From positions 1 to 64,000 of the forward strand of contig CAZUDO010000085.1 in NCBI GenBank assembly GCA_964618895.1: a stretch of DNA of 64,000 nucleotides. The letters are read 5' to 3'. Shown in pieces: positions 42,583 through 50,828 of the stretch (position 1 is its first letter; every line of letters starts with the position of its first letter). The stretch comes from CAZUDO01 sp964618895 (GTDB lineage: Bacteria > Desulfobacterota > Binatia > DP-6). The translations under genes were made by a program, and so were the position numbers. Below the pieces are notes generated by a model that had not been told where the DNA came from, did not search any database, and saw only the letters and a program-made list of their open reading frames with translations.

Positions 42583-42661
42583 GCGAGGGTGGGGCGCGGG
42601 GGAGCGGCGTTGCTGTCCAAAAGCGTCCCGATCTCGGCCAATGGGTCCGAATCTCCAGAAC

Positions 42662-42905
42662 TCAGGCCGAGCGTCGTGCGCGGCGGAGGTCGACGACGAG
42701 ATCGAGGCCGAGCGCCTCGGCGATGCGACGAAGCGTGTCGAGATTCGGCGTCACCCCGCCGGCTTCGAGCCGAGCGAGGGCGGGTTGCGTGCTGCCGATG
42801 CGCGCCGCCAGCTCGGCCTGTGTCAGACCGTGGCCTTCGTGCGATGCATCGCTTCATCGCCCGCACGGCGCGCGCGATCTCCGCGCGCTCCGTCGGCGCT
42901 GCTTA
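42662..42905 (-). pseudogene. XRE-family HTH antitoxin, frameshifted
   Basis: The minus strand reads GLTQAELAARIGSTQPALAR then LEAGGVTPNLDTLRRIAEAL, a complete helix-turn-helix, followed by VVDLRRARRSA and TGA. Upstream, EIARAVRAMKR in a different frame is the expected N terminus, with an extra scrambled piece between them. The antitoxin is therefore broken. It normally pairs with the Gp49-like toxin beside it. Confidence 0.55.
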
Positions 42906-43174
42906 CTGAAGACGGTGAGCAGGATGATTCGCCGTCCACTCGCGATGCAGTACGCGATGCGCACGGCTTGGCCGACTGCGCCGAGGTAGAACCGAAGCTC
43001 GCGGAGTTTGCCCGCCAACTGTCGGGTGTACGGCTCGTCGAGGCGAACCCCTCTCTCCGCCAGCAGGTCGATGCAGAACTCCACACGGCCGAACTCCTCA
43101 TCGGGGAACGTTCGCACCCAGGCAGCCACCTCCGGCTCCAACTCCACCACGCCCCAAGGCACACTCGGCACCAT
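42854..43174 (-). CDS. Gp49-like (HigB/RelE-type) toxin, C terminus shifted
   Basis: A 106-residue frame: WGVVELEPEVAAWVRTFPDEEFG, YTRQLAGKLRELRFYLG, VRIAYCIASGRRIILLTVFSKQ match phage-derived Gp49-like toxins, which resemble HigB mRNA interferases. After SKQRRR the family helix (TERAEIARAVRAMKR) is in another frame, so the last turn is lost. It may be inactive or partly active; its antitoxin gene is broken too. Confidence 0.65.
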   Translation of the reverse strand: MVPSVPWGVVELEPEVAAWVRTFPDEEFGRVEFCIDLLAERGVRLDEPYTRQLAGKLRELRFYLGAVGQAVRIAYCIASGRRIILLTVFSKQRRRSARRSRAPCGR

Positions 43175-43188
43175 GACATCGCGCCGGC

Positions 43189-43302
43189 CTGGCGATCGTG
43201 GACGCCATGGTGCCGCTCAACGCCACCCTCCCCGCCGACGACGGGACGCGCCTGGCCGTGCGCATCGGCTTGCACACCGGGCCGGTGGTGATTGCCGACG
43301 TC
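43189..43302 (+). pseudogene. Class III adenylate/guanylate cyclase fragment
   Basis: LAIVDAMVPLNATLPADDGT followed by RLAVRIGLHTGPVVIADV matches the second half of the class III nucleotide cyclase domain, including the RIGLHTGPVV core. It begins and ends abruptly; at 43302 it meets a GNAT fragment on the other strand. Confidence 0.5.
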
Positions 43303-43448
43303 CACGAACAGGCCGATCCCACCGGCAGCGTCCGCCACGGCCGCGACTTTGCAGATCGCCTCGACGAGAGGACCTTGCCGAGACCTTCGCGCTGATGTGC
43401 TCGGGCGACGACCAAGCGCCCGAGCGTCATCGCCGGGATCTCATCCAC
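43300..43448 (-). pseudogene. GNAT acetyltransferase fragment (AtaT-like)
   Basis: The minus strand reads DEIPAMTLGRLVVARAHQRE then GLGKVL, the acetyl-CoA-binding region of GNAT toxins such as TacT/AtaT. After a frameshift it continues as KSRPW/VADAAGGIGLFVDV. The N-terminal third and the end are missing. An RHH or HTH antitoxin partner is not seen. Confidence 0.45.
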
Positions 43449-43529
43449 GAAGGCCGCGCGTAGCCCACGCGGACGAGCTGGCGGCGGCGGTCGGCGGGTG
43501 CCAAGCGGGTGCGGCGGGCGGGCCCCATA

Positions 43530-43558
43530 TTGACAGGTTGTGCCACACTATTTTACGA
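43530..43558 (+). promoter_or_regulatory. Possible promoter/operator before the nitronate monooxygenase
   Basis: A perfect TTGACA at 43530 and a TTACGA-like box 17 bases on (43553-43558), ten bases before ATG 43568, would give a near-leaderless transcript. TGACA and TGTCA (43531-43535, 43561-43565 region) form an inverted pair and TGTGCCACA is palindromic, suggesting regulator binding. Confidence 0.35.
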
Positions 43559-43567
43559 CTTGTCACT

Positions 43568-44692
43568 ATGCGCACCCCCCTCTGTGACACCCTGGGCATC
43601 GAACTCCCGATCTTCGCCTTCACCCACTGCCGCGACGTGGTCGCCGCGGTGAGCAAGGCGGGCGGCTTCGGGGTCCTCGGCGCCGTCGGCTTCCCGCCCG
43701 AACAGCTCGAGGTCGAGCTCAAATGGATCGACGACCACATCGGCGACCGGCCCTACGGCGTCGACATCGTCATCCCCGGCAAGTACGAGGGCATGGGTGA
43801 GGTCGACCCGAAGAAGTTGGAGGAGATGCTGCTCGCCGCTGTGCCCGAGGAGCATCGCCGTTACGCCGACAAGATCCTGGCCGACCACGGCGTCCCGAAG
43901 CTCCCCGAGGGCGACCGTCCGGTGGGTCAGCTCCTCGGCTGGACCGCCGCCACCGCGTCGCCGCAGGTGGAAGTGGCCCTCCGCCATCCCAAGGTGCGGC
44001 TCATCGCCAACGCGCTCGGCACGCCGCCGGCGGACGTGATCGAGCGCGTCCACGGGGCCGGCCGCCTGGTCGCGGCCCTGTGCGGGTCGCCGAAGCAGGC
44101 CCGCGCCCACCGTGCGGCCGGCGTCGACATCGTCATCGCGCAGGGGACCGAGGGCGGCGGGCACACGGGCGAGGTGGGCAGCGTCGTGCTGTGGCCGGAG
44201 GTGATCGACGCGGTGGCGCCCACGCCCGTCCTGGCCGCGGGCGGCGTCGGCACCGGGCGGCAGATCGCCGCGGCGCTGGCCATGGGCGCTCAGGGCGTAT
44301 GGACCGGATCACTCTGGCTCACCGTGCAGGAGGCCGACGTGCCGCCGCCGCAGATGGAGGCGTATCTCGCCGCCGGTAGCCGCGACACCGTGCGCTCGCG
44401 GTCGTTCACCGGCAAGCCGTGCCGCATGCTGCGCAATCAGTGGACGGAGGCCTGGGAGGCGCCCGACGCCCCCAAGCCGCTCGGCATGCCGCTCCAGTTC
44501 ATGGTGACCTCCGACGCGGTCGCGCGCGGCCACCGCTACGCCACCAAGGCGAAGGACGTCATGTTCAACCCGATCGGCCAGATCGTGGGCGCGCTCAACG
44601 AGGTGCGGCCGGTGAAGGACGTGATCTACCGGCTGGTGCAGGAGTATCTCGAGTCGGTCGAGCGCCTGCAGCGGCTGACGCCCGCCGAGTAG
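43568..44692 (+). CDS. Nitronate monooxygenase (2-nitropropane dioxygenase family)
   Basis: A 374-residue FMN-dependent TIM-barrel protein: GIELPIFAFTHCRDVVAAVSKA, GFGVLGAVGFPPEQL, the FMN phosphate region VLAAGGVGTGRQIAAALAMGA and QGTEGGGHTGEVGS with the catalytic His. It is the class I type that oxidises nitronates to aldehydes or ketones and nitrite. ATG 43568 is adjacent to a TTGACA-type promoter. The C-terminal tail (GALNEVRPVKDVIYRLVQEYLE) extends beyond short homologues. Confidence 0.88.
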   Translation: MRTPLCDTLGIELPIFAFTHCRDVVAAVSKAGGFGVLGAVGFPPEQLEVELKWIDDHIGDRPYGVDIVIPGKYEGMGEVDPKKLEEMLLAAVPEEHRRYADKILADHGVPKLPEGDRPVGQLLGWTAATASPQVEVALRHPKVRLIANALGTPPADVIERVHGAGRLVAALCGSPKQARAHRAAGVDIVIAQGTEGGGHTGEVGSVVLWPEVIDAVAPTPVLAAGGVGTGRQIAAALAMGAQGVWTGSLWLTVQEADVPPPQMEAYLAAGSRDTVRSRSFTGKPCRMLRNQWTEAWEAPDAPKPLGMPLQFMVTSDAVARGHRYATKAKDVMFNPIGQIVGALNEVRPVKDVIYRLVQEYLESVERLQRLTPAE

Positions 44693-44701
44693 CGCGTCAG
44701 T

Positions 44702-46159
44702 TCAGTTCCCCACCGTCGAGTTCTGCGCCGCCGTCTTGATGGCGGGCGCGTCCGCCTTCAGGAGGAAGCCCGCCTTGATCGCGGCCCGGGTCGCCTTGAG
44801 GATCGCCGACACGTACGTGTCGTGCGTTGGATAGAGCGCCTGCAGGGTGGCGGCGTCGAACGGCGTCGTGGTCCCGAAGAGGAAGCAGAAGCCGCTGCCG
44901 GTCTGGCCCTCGCCCGACAGGGTGTGGATCGGCACGTCCACCTGCGGGGTCCGGATACCGCCCCGGGCGTTGCCGGGCTGGTCGCGCGCGATCGCTGCCG
45001 GTGGCCCCGGGGTCACCTCGAGCCGCGGTGCAGGTGGTGGCGGGGTCCCCCGGCGCACCCACCGGTTCAGGCGCGCGATGGCGGTGTTCATGACGTAGTG
45101 CGCGGGACCGGCGTTCAGCGGTTTGCCGCAGTTGATCACCCCGAAGGCGGTCGACGTGAGCGGCAGGTGGGTGGTGTCGGCGGCGGCCGGGCCGATGTCG
45201 GCGGCGCCGACGCCCAGCTGGTACGTGTCGGCGTGCGCGGTGCCGGCGATCTCCCACAGACGGATGCGGCGGGTGTCCGGCTGGCGGGCCGGCAGGGAGT
45301 TGAGGCCGATCAGGTCGGACTCGGTCTGCACGGTGAGCACCGGGACGTCGATGTCGGTGCGGATCGTGGCGGGGCTGGGGGCGTTGATGACCTCCTGGGG
45401 AGCCTGCGACAGCGGGGGCGCGCCGGAGCCGCGGCTGTGCACCAGGAAGCCGTCGTACACCTGCGCGACCGGATGCACGGCGTTGACGTAGGTCACCAGG
45501 CGGAACGCCGACTGCGACTCCCCGACGGCGATCACGCGCTTCGCCTTGAGATCGCCGAGCGGGCGCAGTCCCGCCGGGCGCCGGATCGCCTGCGCGACCT
45601 GCGAGAACATGTCGTACGAGAAGCTGTCGCCGGGATGGACGAGCGAGCCGTAGCGTGCCGGGTCGACCGCCTTCAACCACAGGCGGAGCCCGAGCGGGTT
45701 GCTGCCGCCCTCGACGCCGACGGACTGCGCCGAGACCCCCACCCACGCGTAGCCGTTGCGCATGAGCTCGGTGTGGAAGTACGTCCAGTCGGGGGCGGCG
45801 TCGAGGCCGCCGGAGACGTTGTGCCACTCGACGACGACGGTGCCGTTGAAGCGCTGCCGGCGTACCGGCCGGCGCACCACGATGCGGGTCCGGTAGTCGG
45901 CGCTGCCGGCCGGGGTCGCGTCCCAGCGTCCGTCCGCCCCGAGCGGCGCGGCGCTGGTGTAGCCGCTCGCCGTGCCCGAGAGGAAGAACTCTTCTTCCAT
46001 GTAGCCGAGGGGCGCCAGGTCGAAGCTGGTGGAGGCGAGGAACGGGGTGCCGTTCCCGCCGGTGACGGGTCCGGTCACCGTCGGGCTCGGCACCGCGGCC
46101 GACGCGAACGGAGCGGACGCCGCGAGCGCCATCAGCGACACCAGAACGCGGATACGCAT
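44702..46159 (-). CDS. Exported alpha/beta-hydrolase (abhydrolase domain 10-like)
   Basis: A 485-residue protein with a signal peptide (RIRVLVSLMALAASAPFASA) and the family pattern FNGTVVVEWHNVSGGLDAAPDW, GYAWVGVSAQSVGVEGG, the nucleophile elbow RVIAVGESQSAFRLVTYVN (Ser in GESQS) and LWEIAGTAHADTYQ (catalytic His). Substrates of the family are unknown esters. ATG 46159 is preceded by a perfect AGGAGG. Convergent with the nitronate monooxygenase gene (9-base gap). Confidence 0.85.
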   Translation of the reverse strand: MRIRVLVSLMALAASAPFASAAVPSPTVTGPVTGGNGTPFLASTSFDLAPLGYMEEEFFLSGTASGYTSAAPLGADGRWDATPAGSADYRTRIVVRRPVRRQRFNGTVVVEWHNVSGGLDAAPDWTYFHTELMRNGYAWVGVSAQSVGVEGGSNPLGLRLWLKAVDPARYGSLVHPGDSFSYDMFSQVAQAIRRPAGLRPLGDLKAKRVIAVGESQSAFRLVTYVNAVHPVAQVYDGFLVHSRGSGAPPLSQAPQEVINAPSPATIRTDIDVPVLTVQTESDLIGLNSLPARQPDTRRIRLWEIAGTAHADTYQLGVGAADIGPAAADTTHLPLTSTAFGVINCGKPLNAGPAHYVMNTAIARLNRWVRRGTPPPPAPRLEVTPGPPAAIARDQPGNARGGIRTPQVDVPIHTLSGEGQTGSGFCFLFGTTTPFDAATLQALYPTHDTYVSAILKATRAAIKAGFLLKADAPAIKTAAQNSTVGN

Positions 46160-46253
46160 GCCTGACACCTCCTTGACGGCCACCGGGCGGCCGTAGCGGC
46201 GTGCACCGTAGGCGAGGCGCGTTTGTCGAGTCAACCGAAACGCCGGTCGCGAA

Positions 46254-48941
46254 CTACAGGGTACCGAGGAAGGCCAGCACCGCCGCGCGTCCGTCCGGCA
46301 GCAGGGCCTCGAAGTAGTCGCGTGCGGCCCGCGCCTCGCCGCCATGGAGCAGGATCGCGTCCTCGAGCGTGGCGGCGCGGCCGTCGTGCAGGTAGGGGGC
46401 GCTCCGGCCGACGCCCGCGAGCGGTGCGGTGCGGAACTCGCTGCCGCTGGCGTCGCCCTGCGCGATGCCGTCGGCGAGCCCGGCCCCCATGTCGTGCAGG
46501 AGGAGGTCGGAGAAGAGGCCTTTCAGCCGTTTGGCGCTGAGGGAGAGCGCCGGGTGTACGCCCGTCTTCAGCTTGTCGGAGTGGCAGGTGTGGCACTTCA
46601 TGCGCCGGAAGAGCCGCCGGCCGAGCTGGGTCTGCTTGGTCTTGGCGCCGGCGGGCAGGGGTGCGAGGAAGGTGACGAAGTCTTCCGCCGCTCGCACCGT
46701 GGCGCCGTCGTCCTCGGGATCCGGCACCGTGTCGCATACCACCGGGCCGCCCTGCGGCCGCGACTCGTCGCGTAGGGTGGGAGAGGTGATGCCGAGCTCG
46801 CCGAGGAGCGCGTCGGCGGTGAAATCGCCTAGGGTCGGGAGCTGCCCCTTCCAGCCGAAGCGGCCGACGCGCCCGCCGACCATGTTCGGGCGCCCGGAGA
46901 TGCCGTCGCCGTTGCGGTCGTCGGGGTCGGCGAACTTGAGGATGGTGGCATCGGGGACCGCGTCGACCAGGCCGAGGCCGAAGAGCGGCGGCGTGTCGCG
47001 CCGTGTGCTGACCGTCGCCTCCTTGGGCACGATCTCTCCGCGCGCGGTACACTTCTCGACCGTGATGCCCTTCTCCTGGACGAGCGAGCCACCCAGGCCG
47101 GGCATGGGATCGAAGCCCTGCGCGTCGTAGCGCCCGAAGCGGGTGACGGTGCGCGGGCTCGAGCCGCCGATCGCCGGCGTGTTGTGACATTCGGCGCAGC
47201 TCACCCCGTTGAACACCGGGCCGAGACCCTCGGCGACGGTGGCGATGGCGGCGAAGGTGTCGCGTCCGGTGGTGAAGCGCGTCAGGTCGGTCGGCGAGAG
47301 CCCCGCGTGTGGCGCCGGAGCGCACACTTCGGGATGGCTCTGGTCGGGATTCGGGAAAATCGGGCAGTTGTCGCACGCGTCGCCGCGGCCGTCCTGGTCC
47401 GTGTCCCGTTGGTCCTTGTTGCCGAGCGCCGGGCAGTTGTCCTGCGCGCAGACGTTGGCGCCGAACGCGGAGTCGCCGAGGCCGTCGCCGTCCGGGTCGG
47501 TGCACGGGTCGCAGGCGTCGCCGACGCCGTCGCGGTCGGTGTCGCGTTGCTCCGCGTCGGCCACCTGCGGGCAGTCGTCGCAGGCGTCGCCGACGCCGTC
47601 CTGGTCGCCGTCGGACTGCGCCGGGTCGGGAATGGTGGGGCAGTCGTCGGGCAGACACACGATGGCGCCGGACGCCGAGCCGACGTAGCCGAAGCCGTCG
47701 CCGTCGACATCGACGCACGGATCGCGGTCGTCGTCGATGCCGTCGCCGTCACTGTCGGTCACCACCTGGATGAGCAGGGTGGGGCCGCCGTCGGGCTCGC
47801 CCTCGAGGAAGCCGGTGGCGGTGACGACGCCGGTGTCGGCGATCTGCGGGAACATGAAGCTGAATATCCGCCGCCCGTCCCACGGGTTGGGGTTCCATTC
47901 GTCGAGCACGCGCGTCAGCCGGCCGTCCGGATGCTGGCGGATGACGGCGAACTGCGGGAACGAGACGGGCGCGAAGCTGCCGTGGAAGACGAGGTCGCCG
48001 ATGCGATTGAAGGCCGGGCTGGTCTCGAAGCTGGTCCAGTTCCAGGCCCACGGCGACGGCGTGCCGTCGACCGTGACGGCGCGGGGCACGCCGCCGTCGA
48101 TGCGCACCAGCTGCCCGTTCGGCTGGCCCAGGTTGGCCACGTACGCGATGCTCCCCAGGTCGCTGATCGCCGCCGACACGACACGCGTCAGCGAGCCGCC
48201 GCCGGGCAGCGGATTGCCCGGGCGGATCACGCGCCGCAGCACGCCCCCGGAGAGGTGATAGAGCGCGTCGATGCCGATCGTGAAGACGACCTCGCGGTGG
48301 ACGTTCAGGCGGGTGCCCTGGAAGCGGTCGATCAGGTCCCCCTCGACGCTGCGGGCACCCACCCGCATGAGCTCGACGATGGCCCCGTCGGCGGTACGGA
48401 GCTGGAGCGTATGGATCCAGTTACCGCCGGTGCCGACTTCGTTGGCATCGAACAACACGTCCCCGCCCTCGTTCACGTCGGCCAGCGCGATGCTGCCCCA
48501 CGTCTTGCCGGGCGGCGCGTGGGCCAGGGACACCAGCTCGCTGAACCCCGTGCCGTCGTGACGGTAGACGCGGTTGGCGACCGAGAAGGTCACCCGGCCC
48601 GCGCCGTCGATGGTCGGATTCACGACGTAGCCGAGCGTCTGGCCGCCGGGCAGGGGATCGCCCTCCAGGCCGAGCGTGACCAGCTGCCCGTCCTCCCATT
48701 TGAGGAGTGCGGACTGGGCGCCGGGGCGCGAGGGGATTGTGGCGAGTATCTCGAGGGCGATCTTCCGGCCCGACGGGTCGGCATCGAAGAACTGGATGCG
48801 CGACACCGTTCCGCCGGGGAACGCGTCCCCGGTCTGGAGGAGCGGGCGCACCGTCGCGGCCGCCGTCAGGGGCGCCAGGAGCGCGAGGGCGACGAGGAGG
48901 CGAGGTGTCCGGGGGTCGACGATGAATCTCGTATCGGACAC
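46254..48941 (-). CDS. Secreted DUF1111 dihaem peroxidase-like protein with Ca-binding type-3 repeats
   Basis: An 895-residue exported protein (signal RLLVALALLAPLTAAATV, GTG start 48941). Residues 30-385 form a repeated beta domain that looks like a choice-of-anchor propeller (GYVVNPTIDGAGRVTFSVAN, GSIALADVNEGGDVLFDANE). Residues about 390-545 are thrombospondin type-3 repeats (DGDQDGVGDACDDCPQVADA, DTDRDGVGDACDPC). The end is a DUF1111 di-haem oxidoreductase with C582AECH586 and C783HTCH787. It is presumably a periplasmic or cell-surface electron-transfer enzyme. The frame is open far upstream, but only the GTG at 48941 gives a signal peptide. Confidence 0.85.
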   Translation of the reverse strand: MSDTRFIVDPRTPRLLVALALLAPLTAAATVRPLLQTGDAFPGGTVSRIQFFDADPSGRKIALEILATIPSRPGAQSALLKWEDGQLVTLGLEGDPLPGGQTLGYVVNPTIDGAGRVTFSVANRVYRHDGTGFSELVSLAHAPPGKTWGSIALADVNEGGDVLFDANEVGTGGNWIHTLQLRTADGAIVELMRVGARSVEGDLIDRFQGTRLNVHREVVFTIGIDALYHLSGGVLRRVIRPGNPLPGGGSLTRVVSAAISDLGSIAYVANLGQPNGQLVRIDGGVPRAVTVDGTPSPWAWNWTSFETSPAFNRIGDLVFHGSFAPVSFPQFAVIRQHPDGRLTRVLDEWNPNPWDGRRIFSFMFPQIADTGVVTATGFLEGEPDGGPTLLIQVVTDSDGDGIDDDRDPCVDVDGDGFGYVGSASGAIVCLPDDCPTIPDPAQSDGDQDGVGDACDDCPQVADAEQRDTDRDGVGDACDPCTDPDGDGLGDSAFGANVCAQDNCPALGNKDQRDTDQDGRGDACDNCPIFPNPDQSHPEVCAPAPHAGLSPTDLTRFTTGRDTFAAIATVAEGLGPVFNGVSCAECHNTPAIGGSSPRTVTRFGRYDAQGFDPMPGLGGSLVQEKGITVEKCTARGEIVPKEATVSTRRDTPPLFGLGLVDAVPDATILKFADPDDRNGDGISGRPNMVGGRVGRFGWKGQLPTLGDFTADALLGELGITSPTLRDESRPQGGPVVCDTVPDPEDDGATVRAAEDFVTFLAPLPAGAKTKQTQLGRRLFRRMKCHTCHSDKLKTGVHPALSLSAKRLKGLFSDLLLHDMGAGLADGIAQGDASGSEFRTAPLAGVGRSAPYLHDGRAATLEDAILLHGGEARAARDYFEALLPDGRAAVLAFLGTL

Positions 48942-49013
48942 GCGGCGGCGGCTGTCAAGAACTCCCGCGCGCGCCTTGCTTGGCGTCGGGTGATCTTCTA
49001 GGAACCGCTGCTC

Positions 49014-50030
49014 ATGTCGTCCGGACCCGCACCGCGCCGTCGCGGCGACGAGCAGCCCGCCGCGGGCGCGGTGCGCTATACGGGCCTCGCCCTCGGCGTT
49101 GCCCTGCTCGCCGGGTTGGTGGTCTACCACGGCGCCGGCGACGTGGCCGGCGCGCTGGCCCGCGCGGGGCCCGGCCTGGTGCTGATCGCGCTCTTCCATC
49201 TGATCCCGATCGCCCTCGACGCGATCGGGTGGGCGTGTGTGGTGCCACCGGCGGAGCGGCCCGGGTTCGCGGCGTTCCTGGTCGGCCGGTGGGTGTGCTA
49301 CTCGGTCAACAGCCTGCTGCCGGTGATGCAGGTGGGCGGCAACGTGGCGCGCGCGCGCCTGCTGGCCCGCCGGGGGATGACGGGCGTGCGCGCTGCGGCG
49401 AGCGTGGTCGTGGACGTGACCACGATCGTGTCCTCGCAGGTCGTCTTCGCGGTCCTCGGGCTCGCGCTGCTCGCCGTGCACCTCGGCCCCGAGACCCCCG
49501 TCGTCCCGGTGGTCGCCGGCGTCGTGTTCATGGCCGCGCTCGTCGTCGGCTTCTACCTGGCGCAGCGCCGCGGGCTGTTCGGCGGGCTCACGCGCGGGCT
49601 CGAGCGTGTCGTGCGGCTCGGCGACTGGCTCACCGCGAGTGCGGAGGCGATCGATCACGCGGTGCGCCAGCTCTACGGCCGTCGCCGCGGCGTCGTGGCG
49701 GCGACCATCTGGCACGTGGTGAGCTGGATCGCTGGCGCCGGCGAGGTCTGGCTGGCGTTGCGGTTCCTCGGGCACCCGGTCGGCCTCGCGACGGCCCTGC
49801 TGCTCGAGAGCCTCGGGCAGGCGGTCCGATCGTCGGCGTTCCTGATCCCGGGCGCGCTCGGGGTGCAGGAGGCCGGGTACCTCGTGCTCGGGCGCGCCGT
49901 GCATCTCGATCCGGACACCGCCCTCGCGCTTTCGCTTGCCCAACGGGTGCGCGACGTGCTTTTGGGAGTTCCGGGACTGCTCGTGTGGTGGTGGGAGGAC
50001 GCAGCCGTGCTGCCGCGCCGGAGCCGCTGA
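49014..50030 (+). CDS. HpnL-like flippase-family membrane protein
   Basis: A 338-residue protein of the lysylphosphatidylglycerol synthase TM/HpnL family with about eight helices. WVCYSVNSLLPVMQVGGNVA, RAAASVVVDVTTIVSSQVVF, SAFLIPGALGVQEAGYLVLG match HpnL, which is associated with hopanoid biosynthesis. No other hpn gene is in the window. It is 13 bases from a CDP-alcohol phosphatidyltransferase, pointing to envelope lipid metabolism. Confidence 0.82.
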   Translation: MSSGPAPRRRGDEQPAAGAVRYTGLALGVALLAGLVVYHGAGDVAGALARAGPGLVLIALFHLIPIALDAIGWACVVPPAERPGFAAFLVGRWVCYSVNSLLPVMQVGGNVARARLLARRGMTGVRAAASVVVDVTTIVSSQVVFAVLGLALLAVHLGPETPVVPVVAGVVFMAALVVGFYLAQRRGLFGGLTRGLERVVRLGDWLTASAEAIDHAVRQLYGRRRGVVAATIWHVVSWIAGAGEVWLALRFLGHPVGLATALLLESLGQAVRSSAFLIPGALGVQEAGYLVLGRAVHLDPDTALALSLAQRVRDVLLGVPGLLVWWWEDAAVLPRRSR

Positions 50031-50043
50031 GGGGGGAGGGAAG

Positions 50044-50742
50044 ATGAGGACGCTCAATCGGAGCATCGCGCTCGCGGTCGTGCCGATCCTGGCGCGCCTG
50101 CCGATCACACCGAACGTGGTCACGGTGGTGAGCCTCGCCAGCGGCCTGGCCGCGGCCTGGTGCTTCAGTCACGGCTCGGCGGGGTGGGTCGCCGGTGCGC
50201 TGTGGTTGCAGCTGTCGTTCGTGCTCGACAACTGTGACGGGTCGCTGGCGCGCCTCACCAACCGTTTTTCGGGTTTCGGGAGCTGGCTCGACACCATCAG
50301 CGACTGCGTCGTCAACATGGCATTCTTCTACGGCCTCGGTCTCGGCCTCTACCGCGACTCGGGAAAGCCGTTCTGGCTGGCCGCCGCCACGGTGACGGCG
50401 ATCGGCGTGTTCTTCTCGTACGCGGGCTCGTTCGCGGCCGAGGTAGCCCACCGCGGCGCCGAGGCGTGGCGGCATCCGGATCCACCGAAGACCCAGGAGC
50501 CGACGCTGGTGGGGCTCCGCAAGCGCGCCCGCGAAGACTTCTCCTGGATCGTGCTGGCGGCTGCGGTCGCAGGCCACATGGTGTGGCTCCTGTGGTGCGG
50601 GCTCGTCAGCTCGTTCTTGATCGGCGCCTCGGGTGTACGCACGGTTCTGCGGGCGCAGCGCGCGGCCCGGGCCCCGGCGGCGCCCGCTCCCGATGACGCC
50701 GCGGTCGAATCGTCGGACCTCGGGCCCACGGCGCGCGTCTAG
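50044..50742 (+). CDS. CDP-alcohol phosphatidyltransferase
   Basis: A 232-residue membrane enzyme. The signature D-x2-D-G-x2-A-R-x8-G-x3-D-x3-D appears as DNCDGSLARLTNRFSGFGSW followed by LDTISD. It transfers a CDP-activated alcohol head group to make phospholipid-type lipids; the acceptor is not evident. Thirteen bases downstream of hpnL-like, with GGGAGGG before ATG 50044, so probably co-transcribed with it. Confidence 0.85.
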   Translation: MRTLNRSIALAVVPILARLPITPNVVTVVSLASGLAAAWCFSHGSAGWVAGALWLQLSFVLDNCDGSLARLTNRFSGFGSWLDTISDCVVNMAFFYGLGLGLYRDSGKPFWLAAATVTAIGVFFSYAGSFAAEVAHRGAEAWRHPDPPKTQEPTLVGLRKRAREDFSWIVLAAAVAGHMVWLLWCGLVSSFLIGASGVRTVLRAQRAARAPAAPAPDDAAVESSDLGPTARV

Positions 50743-50828
50743 CGGATCGTAAGTCGCGCGTACCGGGTGCTTGCCGACCTGCACGAGCTCGAGGCGCTGA
50801 TCGCCTGGTGGGCCTGCTCTGACGAGGA

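Noticed and set aside
47340..47780. Possible CRISPR or satellite in the GC-rich repeat region
   Set aside because: The repetition is coding: DxDxDGxGD calcium-binding type-3 repeats in the DUF1111 protein.
48942..50123. Upstream extension of the DUF1111 frame into the HpnL gene
   Set aside because: No homology; the signal peptide begins at GTG 48941.
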